A stretch of DNA of 64,000 nt from Thaumasiovibrio subtropicus. Lineage in GTDB: Bacteria > Pseudomonadota > Gammaproteobacteria > Enterobacterales > Vibrionaceae. The DNA lies in NCBI RefSeq assembly GCF_019703835.1, contig NZ_AP023054.1, forward strand, positions 3,557,686-3,621,685, in the 5' to 3' direction. Position 1 is the first letter of the stretch. Every line of letters starts with the position of its first letter. A program made the position numbers and the translations under genes. Below the pieces are notes generated by a model. It did not search any database and was not told the DNA's origin. It saw nothing but the letters and a program-made list of their open reading frames with translations. Below, one piece after another: positions 48,162 through 60,691 of the stretch.

Positions 48162-49712
48162 ATGTCCCAAGCCCAACCAACAACAGAGGCCCCGCTCAGC
48201 GGGGCTGATTATCTGCGCGATATCCTTCGCGCACCCGTCTATGAAGTGGCCGTCGTCTCTCCGCTGCAAGAAATGGATCGCCTCACGCAACGCATCGGCA
48301 ATCAAGTTCAATTAAAGCGCGAAGATCGCCAGCCTGTGCACTCCTTTAAGCTACGTGGTGCCTACAACATGATGGCGCAACTCACTGCGGAGCAAAAGCA
48401 AGTCGGCGTTATCACGGCCTCTGCGGGCAACCATGCGCAAGGACTTGCGCTAGCCGGCACCAAGCTGGGTGTCAAAGCGACGATTGTCATGCCCAAAATT
48501 ACCCCAGCCATCAAGGTCGAAGCCGTGAAGGGGTTTGGTGGTCAAGTGATCCTGCATGGTAATAACTTTGATGAAGCCAAGGCCCACGCAGAGCAACTTG
48601 CGACTCAGCATGACTATATGTTTGTTCCTCCTTTCGACCACCCAAGTGTGATTGCAGGTCAGGGAACCTTAGGGATGGAGCTTCTCCAACAAAATGGTCA
48701 TCTCGACTATGTATTCTTGCCTGTGGGTGGTGGTGGCTTGGCCGCTGGCGTAGCCGTCCTCATCAAACAGTTAATGCCACATATCAAGGTGATTGGCGTT
48801 GAAGCTGAAGATTCGGCGTGTTTACGAGCCGCACTCGATGCTGGTGAGCCCGTCTCTCTCAGTCAGGTCGGCATGTTTGCCGACGGCGTGGCGGTGAAAC
48901 GCATTGGCGATGAAACCTTCCGCGTCTGCCAACAGTACCTTGATGACTCCATCACGGTCAGTAGCGATGAGATATGTGCGGCCGTCAAAGATATTTTTGA
49001 GGACACCCGAGCCATCGCAGAGCCCTCTGGCGCATTGTCGTTGGCGGGATTAAAGAAATTCGCGGAGCAACATCAACTGCGAGACAAACAGCTCGCAGCT
49101 ATTCTTTCAGGCGCAAATTTCAACTTTCACGGTCTTCGTTATGTCTCAGAACGCTGTGAACTAGGTGAAAAGCGGGAGGGTTTGCTAGCTGTCACCATTC
49201 CAGAACGCCCTGGTGCCTTCCTCGATTTCTGCACACTTATCGGTGGCCGAGCCGTCACAGAGTTTAACTATCGCTATAGTGATGACTCTCTCGCCAACAT
49301 CTTCGTTGGTGTTCGCCTGCAACAGGGACAATCGGATCTCGATGCGATTATTCAGGAGCTGCGACAAGGAGGCTACCCTGTGGTTGATCTGAGTGAAGAC
49401 GAAATGGCCAAACAACATATTCGTTATATGGTCGGTGGACGCCCCTCTAAAGCAATGAAGGAACGTCTTTATAGTTTCGAGTTCCCGGAATACCCAGGCG
49501 CGCTTCTCAAGTTCCTCAACACGCTTGGCACTCATTGGAACATCAGTTTGTTCAACTACCGCAACCATGGAGCCGACTATGGTCGCGTACTGTGTGGCTT
49601 CGAACTGGATGATCATGACTTATTGTCCTTTACCAGCCACTTAAGAGAGTTGGGATACCACTGGAAAGATGAGACCGACAACCAAGCTTTCCAGTTCTTC
49701 CTAGCCCACTGA
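48162..49712 (+). CDS. ilvA: Threonine ammonia-lyase, biosynthetic
   Basis: IlvA deaminates threonine to 2-oxobutyrate, the entry to isoleucine. The 516-aa protein has the PLP-Lys63 in HSFKLRGAYNM, the phosphate-binding loop GGGGLAAG at 189-196, and two C-terminal ACT-like regulatory domains (about 330-420 and 425-516) for isoleucine feedback. ATG 48162 is two bases after ilvD stop. It ends the operon with a bidirectional terminator. Confidence 0.97.
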   Translation: MSQAQPTTEAPLSGADYLRDILRAPVYEVAVVSPLQEMDRLTQRIGNQVQLKREDRQPVHSFKLRGAYNMMAQLTAEQKQVGVITASAGNHAQGLALAGTKLGVKATIVMPKITPAIKVEAVKGFGGQVILHGNNFDEAKAHAEQLATQHDYMFVPPFDHPSVIAGQGTLGMELLQQNGHLDYVFLPVGGGGLAAGVAVLIKQLMPHIKVIGVEAEDSACLRAALDAGEPVSLSQVGMFADGVAVKRIGDETFRVCQQYLDDSITVSSDEICAAVKDIFEDTRAIAEPSGALSLAGLKKFAEQHQLRDKQLAAILSGANFNFHGLRYVSERCELGEKREGLLAVTIPERPGAFLDFCTLIGGRAVTEFNYRYSDDSLANIFVGVRLQQGQSDLDAIIQELRQGGYPVVDLSEDEMAKQHIRYMVGGRPSKAMKERLYSFEFPEYPGALLKFLNTLGTHWNISLFNYRNHGADYGRVLCGFELDDHDLLSFTSHLRELGYHWKDETDNQAFQFFLAH

Positions 49713-49730
49713 TAAGCTTGCCAATCCAAC

Positions 49731-49757
49731 AAAAAAAGCGCCCACTGGGCGCTTTTT
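49731..49757. terminator. Bidirectional terminator after ilvA
   Basis: AAAAAGCGCCC-ACT-GGGCGCTTTTT is a perfect palindromic stem. It also terminates the convergent XRE gene, which ends at 49775. Confidence 0.92.
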
Positions 49758-49774
49758 AATTCAATTGCTATCAG

Positions 49775-50170
49775 TTAAGCCAGCTTTTGATGTTCAAACA
49801 AAGGCGTTGGAAGACGCGCTTCATTGTACTCATTCAAGTAGTTGAACAACTGGATGTTCTGCTTTAACAAAGTCTGACGCATATCACGAGGCAACTCTGA
49901 GAGTAGCTGCAGCATACGCTGGATATCATCTCGTTCTACCTGATCTAACCCTTGCTCATTGTCTCCATACAAGAACCACGATATCGGACGCTGTGTCAAT
50001 TCAGCGATCTTTAATAACACCGAAATTCGAGGCTCTGTTTTACCTGTTTCCAGGTCCAGGTAGGTTTGGCGCGCCACATCCAAACTTTTAGCCATAGCAA
50101 CTTGTGTAATATTTTGCCACTCTCGTGCATCACGAATACGTGCGGCAACTTCAGCGCGCGTTACTTCCAT
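49775..50170 (-). CDS. XRE-family regulator, copy 1
   Basis: A 131-residue protein with an N-terminal XRE-type helix-turn-helix (about residues 6-62: ARIRDAREWQNITQVAMAKSL then RQTYLDLETGKTEPRIS) and an acidic helical C-terminal half (QGLDQVERDDIQRMLQLLSELP). The C-terminal part has no known enzymatic or ligand motif. It is a close paralogue of the next gene to the right, sharing VARQTYLDLETGKTEP and the RPxxWFxYGD segment. It is likely a dimeric repressor; its targets are unknown. Confidence 0.9.
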   Translation of the reverse strand: MEVTRAEVAARIRDAREWQNITQVAMAKSLDVARQTYLDLETGKTEPRISVLLKIAELTQRPISWFLYGDNEQGLDQVERDDIQRMLQLLSELPRDMRQTLLKQNIQLFNYLNEYNEARLPTPLFEHQKLA

Positions 50171-50406
50171 ATCCTTATCACCTCTATCAATACATCAGTC
50201 AATAATGTCAGCATAGGTTATGCATCTCGCTCAAGCCATGATTATGCCCACTTATATGGACAGTGCATCGTTAACAGATACAATTTGTGATATCTATTAT
50301 TAATTGGCAAACTATAAAGACACAAAATATGAAAAGTGTATAAAGTGACGTACATTCCACTGATATGCAACATGTAACGCTGCAATAATACGTACTGTTA
50401 ACTTAA

Positions 50407-50784
50407 CTAGTTCTTCTTGGTTAGCGTGTATGTGTAATCAGCCATAAACTCAGCCATTTGTATGCTTTGTTCCAATATTGCAGATCTTGCTACATTAGGC
50501 AAACGACTAAAATGGCGGAGTAATGTCTCGATTTCTGGCTTATATTCACTTTCGATGATCTCTAGTCCTTGATCTCCATAGATAAACCAAGTGAGAGGGC
50601 GTTCCGTCAGCGTGGCGATTTCAGAGAGTAATCGCACCTTAGGTTCGGTTTTTCCTGTCTCGAGATCCAAGTAAGTCTGGCGAGCAACATTCAGTGTTTT
50701 CGCCATATAAACTTGCGTTAACCCTTTCCATTCACGCGCTTCTTTGATTCGTGCCGCAATGCTCTTCTTCATATCCGCCATCAT
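50407..50784 (-). CDS. XRE-family regulator, copy 2 (paralogue of copy 1)
   Basis: A 125-residue protein from ATG 50784, which has AGGAG five bases upstream; an in-frame start at 50853 would add 23 unrelated residues. It has the same architecture as copy 1: HTH at about residues 9-65 (ARIKEAREWKGLTQVYMAKTL, RQTYLDLETGKTEPKVR), the RPLTWFIYGD segment and a helical C-terminal half. The two genes lie in tandem and read leftward, which suggests a local duplication followed by divergence. Upstream lies a cluster of TTGCAAAT octamers, possibly its operator. Confidence 0.9.
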   Translation of the reverse strand: MMADMKKSIAARIKEAREWKGLTQVYMAKTLNVARQTYLDLETGKTEPKVRLLSEIATLTERPLTWFIYGDQGLEIIESEYKPEIETLLRHFSRLPNVARSAILEQSIQMAEFMADYTYTLTKKN

Positions 50785-50929
50785 TGACTCCTCAAACAAT
50801 GTCATGTGCGATTGACGGATAAGTAGCACAAGATGAGCCAACTTTTCGAACAAGAAAAAAGTAACAATCTATCAGCAACTTGAATACTTGCTGCCTGATT
50901 TGGATCACAAATTACCCACAACTTGCCTG

Positions 50930-50990
50930 TGTTTATTGCAAATAATTCATACCCTAAATGCAATTTGCAAATATGTTTATTGCAAATTGC
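50930..50990. promoter_or_regulatory. TTGCAAAT octamer cluster with inverted repeat
   Basis: TTGCAAAT occurs at 50936-50943, 50965-50972 and 50980-50987. The arms GCAATTTGCAA (50960-50970) and TTGCAAATTGC (50980-50990) form a perfect 11-bp inverted repeat with a 9-base gap. The 14-mer TGTTTATTGCAAAT is repeated exactly 44 bases apart. The site lies between the XRE gene and the glmU terminator and may be an operator for the XRE proteins. Confidence 0.6.
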
Positions 50991-50994
50991 GCAT

Positions 50995-51024
50995 AAAAAA
51001 AGAGGCACCTAAGGTGCCTCTTTA
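50995..51024. terminator. Terminator of glmU (bidirectional form)
   Basis: AAAAGAGGCACC-TAA-GGTGCCTCTTT, with A-tract on the left that gives a T-tract leftward, lies 19 bases past the glmU stop. Confidence 0.9.
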
Positions 51025-51042
51025 ATGCGTTTTGGGAATAAA

Positions 51043-52404
51043 TTACGATTTTTTCACAGGTCGCTTCCAACCTTGGATCGTTCTTGCCGGTGCTCGGGTG
51101 ATGACAAGTTCATCTTCACCCACATCTTTATTGATCGTCGCGCCAGCGCCAATCGTCGCTCCTTGCCCCACTTTTACTGGCGCAATGAGCTGAGTATCAG
51201 AGCCGACAAAAACATCATCTGCAATTTCCGTTTTAAACTTATTCGCCCCATCATAATTACACGTAATGGTTCCTGCGCCGATATTAACGCGATCACCCAC
51301 TTGCGCGTCACCGAGATAGGTCAGATGATTAGCTTTAGAGCCACGGCCTAAACGGGTTTTCTTCACTTCAACAAAGTTACCTACATGGGAATCCCCCACC
51401 AACTCTGCTTCTGGGCGAAGGCGTGAGAATGGCCCCACGGTACAATCTTCACCGATGGTTGCACCTTCAATGATCGAATACGGGCGGATCACGGTGTTAT
51501 CATCGATTTCACAATCGATCAGTACTGCACCAGTGCCAATTATTACGTTATCCCCTAAGGTCACTTGCCCTTCGATAACAACATTGACATCAATTTCTAC
51601 ATCAGTGCCACATTGTAGTTCGCCACGTAAATCAAAACGCGCGGGGTCGCGAAGCATGACACCTTGTTCTAACAAACGTTCGGCTTGCTGAGCTTGATAG
51701 GCTCGCTCAAGGCGCGCAAGTTGAATACGGTTATTCACCCCTTCAACTTCGATAGGACGAACTGGGTGCACAGCTTCAACCGCACGACCTTCACCATGCG
51801 CAATCGAAATAATATCGGTAAGGTAATACTCCTGCTGCGCGTTGTCGTTTTTCAGCATTGATAACCAACGCTTTAAATCGCCGCCATTCGCCACAAGCAC
51901 ACCGGTATTAATCTCTTTGATTAATTGCTGCTGCTCAGTCGCATCTTTCTGCTCCACAATCGCAACTACGGGTCCATTGCGGCGAATAATACGACCATAG
52001 CCTGATGGGTCATCAAGCACCACGGTCAGAAGCGCAATACCACCGGTAGGCTGTGCGTCTAATAAATTCTCTAACGTTTCTTCACTGATTAGCGGTACAT
52101 CACCGTAAAGCACAAGAATCTGCTCGTCATCTCGAAAATCGGCTGCAGCACTGTTTACCGCATGACCTGTACCAAGCTGCTCAGCTTGAAGTACCCAGTT
52201 AACCGGTTCTTCTGCCAGTGTTTGCTGCATTTGATCGCCACCGTGGCCATAAACCAAATGAATGTTCTCAGCACCCAAGCTTTGGCATGTATCAATCACA
52301 TGCTTTGCCATCGGCTTACCTGCCAAAGTATGTAGTACCTTGGGCATATTGGAGTACATGCGGGTACCTTTACCCGCAGCAAGAATCACTGCACTAAATG
52401 CCAT
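51043..52404 (-). CDS. glmU: Bifunctional UDP-GlcNAc pyrophosphorylase / glucosamine-1-P acetyltransferase
   Basis: GlmU makes UDP-GlcNAc, precursor of peptidoglycan and LPS. The 453-aa protein has the N-terminal uridyltransferase with LAAGKGTRM at 8-16 and a C-terminal left-handed beta-helix acetyltransferase with many hexapeptide repeats (for example [18 protein letters not shown], active-site region). Length is near the usual 456. It lies downstream of the atp operon behind that operon's terminator, so it probably has its own promoter in 52405-52632, where I see no clear one. Confidence 0.97.
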   Translation of the reverse strand: MAFSAVILAAGKGTRMYSNMPKVLHTLAGKPMAKHVIDTCQSLGAENIHLVYGHGGDQMQQTLAEEPVNWVLQAEQLGTGHAVNSAAADFRDDEQILVLYGDVPLISEETLENLLDAQPTGGIALLTVVLDDPSGYGRIIRRNGPVVAIVEQKDATEQQQLIKEINTGVLVANGGDLKRWLSMLKNDNAQQEYYLTDIISIAHGEGRAVEAVHPVRPIEVEGVNNRIQLARLERAYQAQQAERLLEQGVMLRDPARFDLRGELQCGTDVEIDVNVVIEGQVTLGDNVIIGTGAVLIDCEIDDNTVIRPYSIIEGATIGEDCTVGPFSRLRPEAELVGDSHVGNFVEVKKTRLGRGSKANHLTYLGDAQVGDRVNIGAGTITCNYDGANKFKTEIADDVFVGSDTQLIAPVKVGQGATIGAGATINKDVGEDELVITRAPARTIQGWKRPVKKS

Positions 52405-52632
52405 GAATGACGTCCTTATTTACCTAGCAATTTCTAAACGACGAAACTTTAACAATTTCTCTTTATCCGCAAATATTAACGGCTCACTAATATAAAAGTA
52501 ACCGCAAAACGGCAGTTTTTCGCAATTAAGTGACGGATTAACCCTAAAAAACGCGATCTTAGGTAATTTTCATCAGCCTTATTTCCGGTTTAAACAAAAG
52601 TCTTCGTAAGGGGGGCCGGTGAAGTAACCCTC

Positions 52633-52663
52633 AAAAAAAAAGCGACCCGTAGGTCGCTTTTTC
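52633..52663 (-). terminator. Terminator of the atp operon
   Basis: Read leftward, AAAAAGCGACC-TACG-GGTCGCTTTTTTTTT. It lies 14 bases past the atpC stop. Confidence 0.92.
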
Positions 52664-52676
52664 ATCACTATACGAA

Positions 52677-53099
52677 TTACTGAGACTGTTTAACCAACTC
52701 AATAACACGCAGCTGGGCAATCGCTTTCGCCAGATCACTCGCCGCTTGTGCGAAGTCGATATCACCATGAGGGTTCTGAATATGCTCTTCAGCTTGACGC
52801 TTCGCATCTTCTGCTTTTGCACTATCCAGCTCTTCACCACGTATCGCTGTATCAGCCAGTACAGTGACTGATCCAGGTTGAACTTCTAGCATACCGCCTG
52901 AGAGATAAATAATCTCTTCATGGCCATGCTGTTTCACAATGCGAACCATACCAGGAATGATCGACGTCAGCAGCGGAGTGTGACCTGCAAAAATACCCAG
53001 TTCACCTTCGCTTCCTGTCACTTGAACAGATTCTGCAAGGCCAGAAAAAAGCTGTTTCTCTGCACTTACCACATCAAGTTTAAAGGTTATCGCTGCCAT
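52677..53099 (-). CDS. atpC: ATP synthase epsilon subunit
   Basis: Epsilon is the central-stalk subunit that couples rotation and inhibits ATP hydrolysis. The 140-aa protein has the N-terminal beta-sandwich ([34 protein letters not shown]) and the C-terminal two-helix arm. It is the last gene of the operon, 21 bases after atpD, before the terminator. Confidence 0.97.
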   Translation of the reverse strand: MAAITFKLDVVSAEKQLFSGLAESVQVTGSEGELGIFAGHTPLLTSIIPGMVRIVKQHGHEEIIYLSGGMLEVQPGSVTVLADTAIRGEELDSAKAEDAKRQAEEHIQNPHGDIDFAQAASDLAKAIAQLRVIELVKQSQ

Positions 53100-53120
53100 A
53101 TCGCGTCCTCCTCAGGTCAA

Positions 53121-54542
<1,422 letters not shown>

Positions 54543-54566
54543 TTATCTATGCCTAAACAATCTGGC

Positions 54567-55436
54567 TTATACTGCCGCCGCACCAGAAACTATCTCAGAT
54601 AGTTCTTGGGTGATCGCTGCTTGACGTGCTTTGTTGTAAACCAGCTGCAGTTCATCTATCAGATCACCTGCATTGTCAGTTGCGGCTTTCATCGCAACCA
54701 TTCGAGCAGCCTGCTCTGAGGCCAGATTTTCCACTACGCCTTGGTAAACCTGTGACTCGATGTAACGAATGAGCAGTGTATCAAGTAACACTTGCGGCTC
54801 AGGCTCGTAGATATAATCCCAAGCATGGCTTCGTTTCATCTCTTCTTCATCAGATTTTGGTAGCGGTAGTAGTTGGTCAATAATTGGTTCTTGCGACATG
54901 GTGTTGACAAACTTGTTGTACACCAAGTAAAGACGGTCCAACTTACCTTCGTCGTACAGCTCAAGCATTGCACCAACAGTACCGATCAGTTCGGTCAACT
55001 CAGGGTTATCCCCAAGGCCTGAAGCTTGTGCAATAACATTACCGCCGTAGCTATGGAAGAAAGCTGTCGCCTTCGCGCCGATCAGGGCTAAATCAATCTC
55101 AGCACCTTTATCTCGCCACTCCTGCATGTCATTGATAGCAGCTTTAAACATATTGATGTTCAAACCACCACATAGACCGCGGTCAGTTGAGACGATGATA
55201 TAACCAACTCGCTTAGCTTCGCGCTCTTCGAGATAGGGATGACGATATTCCAAGTTCCCCATCGCGATGTGACCAATCACTTTGCGCATTGTTTCGGCAT
55301 AAGGACGTGATGAGGCCATAGCATCTTGCGAGCGACGCATTTTAGATGCCGCGACCATTTCCATCGCTTTAGTGATCTTTTGCGTGTTTTTAACGCTTCC
55401 GATCTTATTACGAATCTCTTTCGCGCCGGCCATCAT
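54567..55436 (-). CDS. atpG: ATP synthase gamma subunit
   Basis: Gamma is the rotating shaft of F1. The 289-aa protein has the two terminal coiled-coil helices ([20 protein letters not shown] at the start and [19 protein letters not shown] near the end) and the central [10 protein letters not shown] motif. Two adjacent ATG codons (55436 and 55433) could start it. Confidence 0.97.
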   Translation of the reverse strand: MMAGAKEIRNKIGSVKNTQKITKAMEMVAASKMRRSQDAMASSRPYAETMRKVIGHIAMGNLEYRHPYLEEREAKRVGYIIVSTDRGLCGGLNINMFKAAINDMQEWRDKGAEIDLALIGAKATAFFHSYGGNVIAQASGLGDNPELTELIGTVGAMLELYDEGKLDRLYLVYNKFVNTMSQEPIIDQLLPLPKSDEEEMKRSHAWDYIYEPEPQVLLDTLLIRYIESQVYQGVVENLASEQAARMVAMKAATDNAGDLIDELQLVYNKARQAAITQELSEIVSGAAAV

Positions 55437-55476
55437 TACTCTCCATTAATTCAGGTGGCGCTGCCGCCACCCGCCA

Positions 55477-57018
55477 TTACCAAGTTTGGGTCTTCTTAAA
55501 GTCTTCAACGATCTTATGAAGCTGTGCTTCTACATCATCGTTGTAGTTACCCGTTTCGTTAATCTCGCTAACCAAAGGCGCGTGATTTAGCTTGGCATAA
55601 GAGAGCAGTGCTGACTCAAAGCTGCCTAGTACCGCGATTTCAACATCGCTTAGGTAGCCTTTCTCAGCCGCAAAGATGACCAAAGCCTGATCGAATACAG
55701 ACATCGGTGCATATTGCTTCTGCTTCATCAACTCAGTCACTTTCTGACCATGATCAAGCTGCTTCTTGGTTGCTTCATCAAGATCAGAGGCAAACTGTGC
55801 AAATGCTGCTAGCTCACGATACTGTGCAAGCGCGGTACGGATACCACCAGAAAGCTTCTTGATGATCTTAGTTTGCGCCGCACCACCTACACGAGAGACA
55901 GAAATGCCTGGGTCAACGGCTGGACGGATACCGGCGTTGAATAACTCAGTTTGTAGGAAGATTTGACCATCCGTAATCGAGATTACGTTAGTCGGTACGA
56001 AGGCAGAAACGTCACCCGCTTGAGTTTCAATGATAGGTAGCGCAGTCAAAGAACCTGTTTTGCCTTTCACCGCACCGTCAGTGAAACGCTCTACGTACTC
56101 TTCACTGACACGTGCTGCACGCTCTAGCAAACGAGAGTGGAGATAGAAAACATCACCTGGGAACGCTTCACGGCCCGGCGGACGACGAAGCAATAGTGAG
56201 ATTTGACGATAAGCAACAGCCTGCTTAGACAGGTCATCATAAACAATCAGTGCATCTTCGCCGCGATCACGGAAGTATTCACCCATTGCACAACCTGCAT
56301 AAGGCGCAAGGTACTGCAATGCCGCAGATTCAGATGCCGACGCTACAACAACGATGGTGTTCTTTAATGCGTCGTGCTCTTCCAGCTTACGTACTACGTT
56401 AGCGATAGTTGACGCTTTTTGGCCGATAGCGACATAGATTGAATAGATACCAGAATCTTTCTGGTTAATGATGGCATCGATCGCCAGAGCCGTTTTACCG
56501 GTTTGACGGTCACCGATGATCAACTCACGCTGACCACGGCCGATCGGAATCATTGAGTCAACCGCTTTGTAGCCCGTTTGTACTGGCTCATCAACCGATT
56601 TACGATCGATAACACCCGGCGCAATCACTTCTACAGGAGAAGAAACAGAAGAGTTGATTGGCCCTTTACCATCGATTGGCTCACCAAGAGTGTTGACAAC
56701 ACGGCCCAACAGTTCAGGACCGACAGGTACTTCTAGAATACGACCAGTACCTTTAACCTTCATGCCTTCCTGTAGATCAGCATAAGGGCCCATTACAACG
56801 GCACCGACAGAATCACGCTCCAAGTTCAACGCCAATGCATAGCGATTACCTGGTAGTTCAATCATTTCCCCTTGCATAATTTCAGCAAGGCCATGGATAC
56901 GAATAATACCGTCACTCACAGAGATGATAGTACCTTCGTTTTGCGCTTCACTGACAACGTGGAATTTTTCTATTCGCTGTCGGATCAGTTCGCTAATTTC
57001 CGTGGAATTAAGTTGCAT
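55477..57018 (-). CDS. atpA: ATP synthase alpha subunit
   Basis: Alpha forms the noncatalytic nucleotide sites of F1. The 513-aa protein starts [19 protein letters not shown] and has Walker A GDRQTGKT near 169-176 and the C-terminal helical domain. ATG 57018 has GGAG upstream and matches the usual 513-residue length; a TTG at 57033 is in frame but unneeded. It starts 16 bases after atpH. Confidence 0.98.
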   Translation of the reverse strand: MQLNSTEISELIRQRIEKFHVVSEAQNEGTIISVSDGIIRIHGLAEIMQGEMIELPGNRYALALNLERDSVGAVVMGPYADLQEGMKVKGTGRILEVPVGPELLGRVVNTLGEPIDGKGPINSSVSSPVEVIAPGVIDRKSVDEPVQTGYKAVDSMIPIGRGQRELIIGDRQTGKTALAIDAIINQKDSGIYSIYVAIGQKASTIANVVRKLEEHDALKNTIVVVASASESAALQYLAPYAGCAMGEYFRDRGEDALIVYDDLSKQAVAYRQISLLLRRPPGREAFPGDVFYLHSRLLERAARVSEEYVERFTDGAVKGKTGSLTALPIIETQAGDVSAFVPTNVISITDGQIFLQTELFNAGIRPAVDPGISVSRVGGAAQTKIIKKLSGGIRTALAQYRELAAFAQFASDLDEATKKQLDHGQKVTELMKQKQYAPMSVFDQALVIFAAEKGYLSDVEIAVLGSFESALLSYAKLNHAPLVSEINETGNYNDDVEAQLHKIVEDFKKTQTW

Positions 57019-57033
57019 GCTCCAATTCCCCAA

Positions 57034-57567
57034 TTAAGACTGTAATGTATCGTTAAGGCGCGCTAGGCGGCCTCGCGCAGAATTATCGATAACCATATCG
57101 CCCGCACGGATCACAACGCCTGCGATCAAACTTGGGTCTACACTACAGTTCAGCTTCACTTTACGCGCTAAACGCTGCTCTAACTTCGCGCTGATTTCTG
57201 ATAATTGCGCTTCGTCCAATTCGACTGCAGAGATGACTTGCGCTTCAATGGTCTGTTCATGAAGTGCTTTCAACATCAAGAATTGGGTAAGTACGTCAGG
57301 CAGGGCCTGAAGTCGCTTATTTTCAGCCATCACACTGACCAGATTCTGGCCATATTGATCAAGCTGCTCTCCACACACAGAAATCATCAATTCTGCTAGT
57401 TGGTCTGGCGCCATAGCGCCGGTCAATAGCTCGGCGATGGTGTCATTTTTTGCCACCTCCGCCGCAAAGACCAGCATGGTTTCCCACTCGGCCAAACTCT
57501 GATTTTCTACTGCAATATCAAAAGCAGCTTTGGCGTAAGGGCGGGCGATGGTTGTCATGGCGGACAT
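57034..57567 (-). CDS. atpH: ATP synthase delta subunit
   Basis: Delta links the peripheral stalk to F1. The 177-aa protein has the family N-terminus [14 protein letters not shown] and the C-terminal [26 protein letters not shown] motif. ATG 57567 has GGGAGGGG upstream; a second ATG three codons later is possible. Confidence 0.97.
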   Translation of the reverse strand: MSAMTTIARPYAKAAFDIAVENQSLAEWETMLVFAAEVAKNDTIAELLTGAMAPDQLAELMISVCGEQLDQYGQNLVSVMAENKRLQALPDVLTQFLMLKALHEQTIEAQVISAVELDEAQLSEISAKLEQRLARKVKLNCSVDPSLIAGVVIRAGDMVIDNSARGRLARLNDTLQS

Positions 57568-57582
57568 AATCTGCCCCTCCCG

Positions 57583-58053
57583 TTACAATTCAGCAGTGAC
57601 TTTATCAAGAAGATCTTTGTGCGCGTCTTTATCAATCGAACGCTCAAGGATTTTCTCAGCACCAGCCACGGCTAATGTCGCTACTTGCTTTCTTAGCTCA
57701 TCACGGGCTCGAATACGATCAGCTTCAATTTCAGTTTGCCCTTGGGCAAGAATACGCTCACGCTCGGCATCTGCTTCGACGCGTGCTTCTTCTAAAATGA
57801 GTGCTTTTCGCTTATTCGCCTGTTCAATGATTTCAGCAGCAGCTTGTTTAGCTTCTTTTAACGACTCAGAAGCGCTTGCTTTCGCTAGGTCAAGGTCTTT
57901 CGAGGCACGATCTGCGGCCGCTAAACCGTCAGCAATCTTCTGTTGACGTTCTTCAATGGCTTCCATGAGTGGTGGCCAAACGTACTTCATACAAAAGATT
58001 ACGAACAGAGCGAAGGCAATCGCCTGACCCAATAGGGTTGCATTCATATTCAC
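57583..58053 (-). CDS. atpF: ATP synthase b subunit
   Basis: Subunit b forms the peripheral stalk as a dimer. The 156-aa protein has one N-terminal membrane helix ([21 protein letters not shown], residues 4-24) and a long charged coiled coil. The [10 protein letters not shown] start closely matches E. coli MNLNATILGQ, and length is the same. Confidence 0.98.
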   Translation of the reverse strand: MNMNATLLGQAIAFALFVIFCMKYVWPPLMEAIEERQQKIADGLAAADRASKDLDLAKASASESLKEAKQAAAEIIEQANKRKALILEEARVEADAERERILAQGQTEIEADRIRARDELRKQVATLAVAGAEKILERSIDKDAHKDLLDKVTAEL

Positions 58054-58098
58054 AACGGCATCTCCTTCAAAAACTTACAACTGGGATCCGTTTTCGGC

Positions 58099-59602
<1,504 letters not shown>

Positions 59603-59662
59603 GTAATCTGTTCCTCGATTCCATTCCACTGCACATAAACACTATGTGGGGAAAACACCGAA

Positions 59663-59690
59663 ATTATACGATGAACAGGGTTGAATGCAA
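59663..59690 (-). promoter_or_regulatory. atp operon promoter
   Basis: Read leftward, TTGCAT (59690-59685), 16 bases and a perfect TATAAT (59668-59663). The start would be near 59656, about 54 bases before the atpI ATG. Confidence 0.8.
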
Positions 59691-59763
59691 TGATTTGGCA
59701 GCAAAAAAATGGCAATGATTTTACAACACAATAACTTGATCACGCCATGCAAACTAAGAATGC

Positions 59764-59787
59764 AAAAATGAAGTGATACAAATCACT
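59764..59787 (-). terminator. Weak terminator after parB
   Basis: Read leftward, AGTGAT-TTGT-ATCACT overlaps the parB stop and is followed by TCATTTTT. The 6-bp stem is AT-rich, so efficiency may be low. Confidence 0.5.
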
Positions 59788-60682
59788 AATTTGCGTTTAG
59801 TATTGCAAGAATTTGCTTAAATTTTTCGCTCTCATCAAAATTGATAACAATTTTGCCACGTCCGTTTTTTTGTCGACTAATAGCAACCTGAGTGCCTAAC
59901 TTATCACTCAGATTGTCTTGCCATTGTTCAACTTCTTGATCTACTGCTTTTACTGCAGCCGGTTTAGGTGGCTGTTGAAGCTTACGTACCAACTTTTCGG
60001 TATCTCGCACCGTGAGGCCTTTAGCCACCACTTGCTGTGCGGTGTCGGGTTGTAAATCTTCGGGTAAAGCAAGCAGAGCTCGAGCGTGCCCCATGTCCAA
60101 TTGCTTTTGAATGACATACTGCTTCACGGTTTCGTCCAGCTGATTTAAGCGCAATAAATTGCTTACCGCTGTGCGAGACTTGCCTAATGCTTCGGCGACT
60201 TGCTGATGCGTTAAACTAAACTCATTTTGCAATCGCTCTAACGCTTGCGCCTCTTCAATGGCGTTTAAGTCCTCACGTTGAATGTTCTCAATCAACGCAA
60301 TAGCCACGGCAGCTCGGTCATGCACCTCTTTCACTAAGCAAGGCACTTTGGCCAACCCTGCTAGTTTCGATGCACGCCAGCGGCGTTCACCGGCAATGAT
60401 TTCAAATCGGCCCTGCCCAACAGGACGCACCACTATGGGTTGAATCACGCCTTGCGCCCGAATAGAGTCTGCTAACTCAGCCAATGCCTCTTCAGACATA
60501 TCTTTTCGTGGCTGATACTCACCAGGCTCGAGATCCGTAATCGCGATCTCTCGCAGTGCTTCATTATTTGCGAGCGTCGCGTTAGCATCACTGGCTGGTG
60601 ACTGTTGCTTGGATTGAGCCTGAGCGCTCGTTGCAAGCAGCGCATCAAGACCGCGGCCGAGTCCGCGGTTAACTTTGTTCAT
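59786..60682 (-). CDS. parB: Chromosome partitioning protein ParB
   Basis: ParB is a CTP-dependent clamp that binds parS sites near the origin. The 298-aa protein has the N-terminal MNKVNRGLGRGLDALL, the CTPase/ParB core with IIAGERRWRASKLAG near residue 95, a helix-turn-helix with LTHQQVAEALGKSRTAVSNLL, and a C-terminal dimer domain. ATG 60682 is nine bases after the parA stop. No parS consensus was found in the window. Confidence 0.97.
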   Translation of the reverse strand: MNKVNRGLGRGLDALLATSAQAQSKQQSPASDANATLANNEALREIAITDLEPGEYQPRKDMSEEALAELADSIRAQGVIQPIVVRPVGQGRFEIIAGERRWRASKLAGLAKVPCLVKEVHDRAAVAIALIENIQREDLNAIEEAQALERLQNEFSLTHQQVAEALGKSRTAVSNLLRLNQLDETVKQYVIQKQLDMGHARALLALPEDLQPDTAQQVVAKGLTVRDTEKLVRKLQQPPKPAAVKAVDQEVEQWQDNLSDKLGTQVAISRQKNGRGKIVINFDESEKFKQILAILNAN

Positions 60683-60691
60683 GTCGAGACC

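Noticed and set aside
57019..57033. TTG start extending AtpA by five residues
   Set aside because: ATG 57018 has a good ribosome site and gives the usual 513-aa length.
59603..59785. oriC or DnaA-box cluster near atp and parAB
   Set aside because: No DnaA-box series or AT-rich 13-mers were seen. The origin is more likely beyond mnmG, outside the window.
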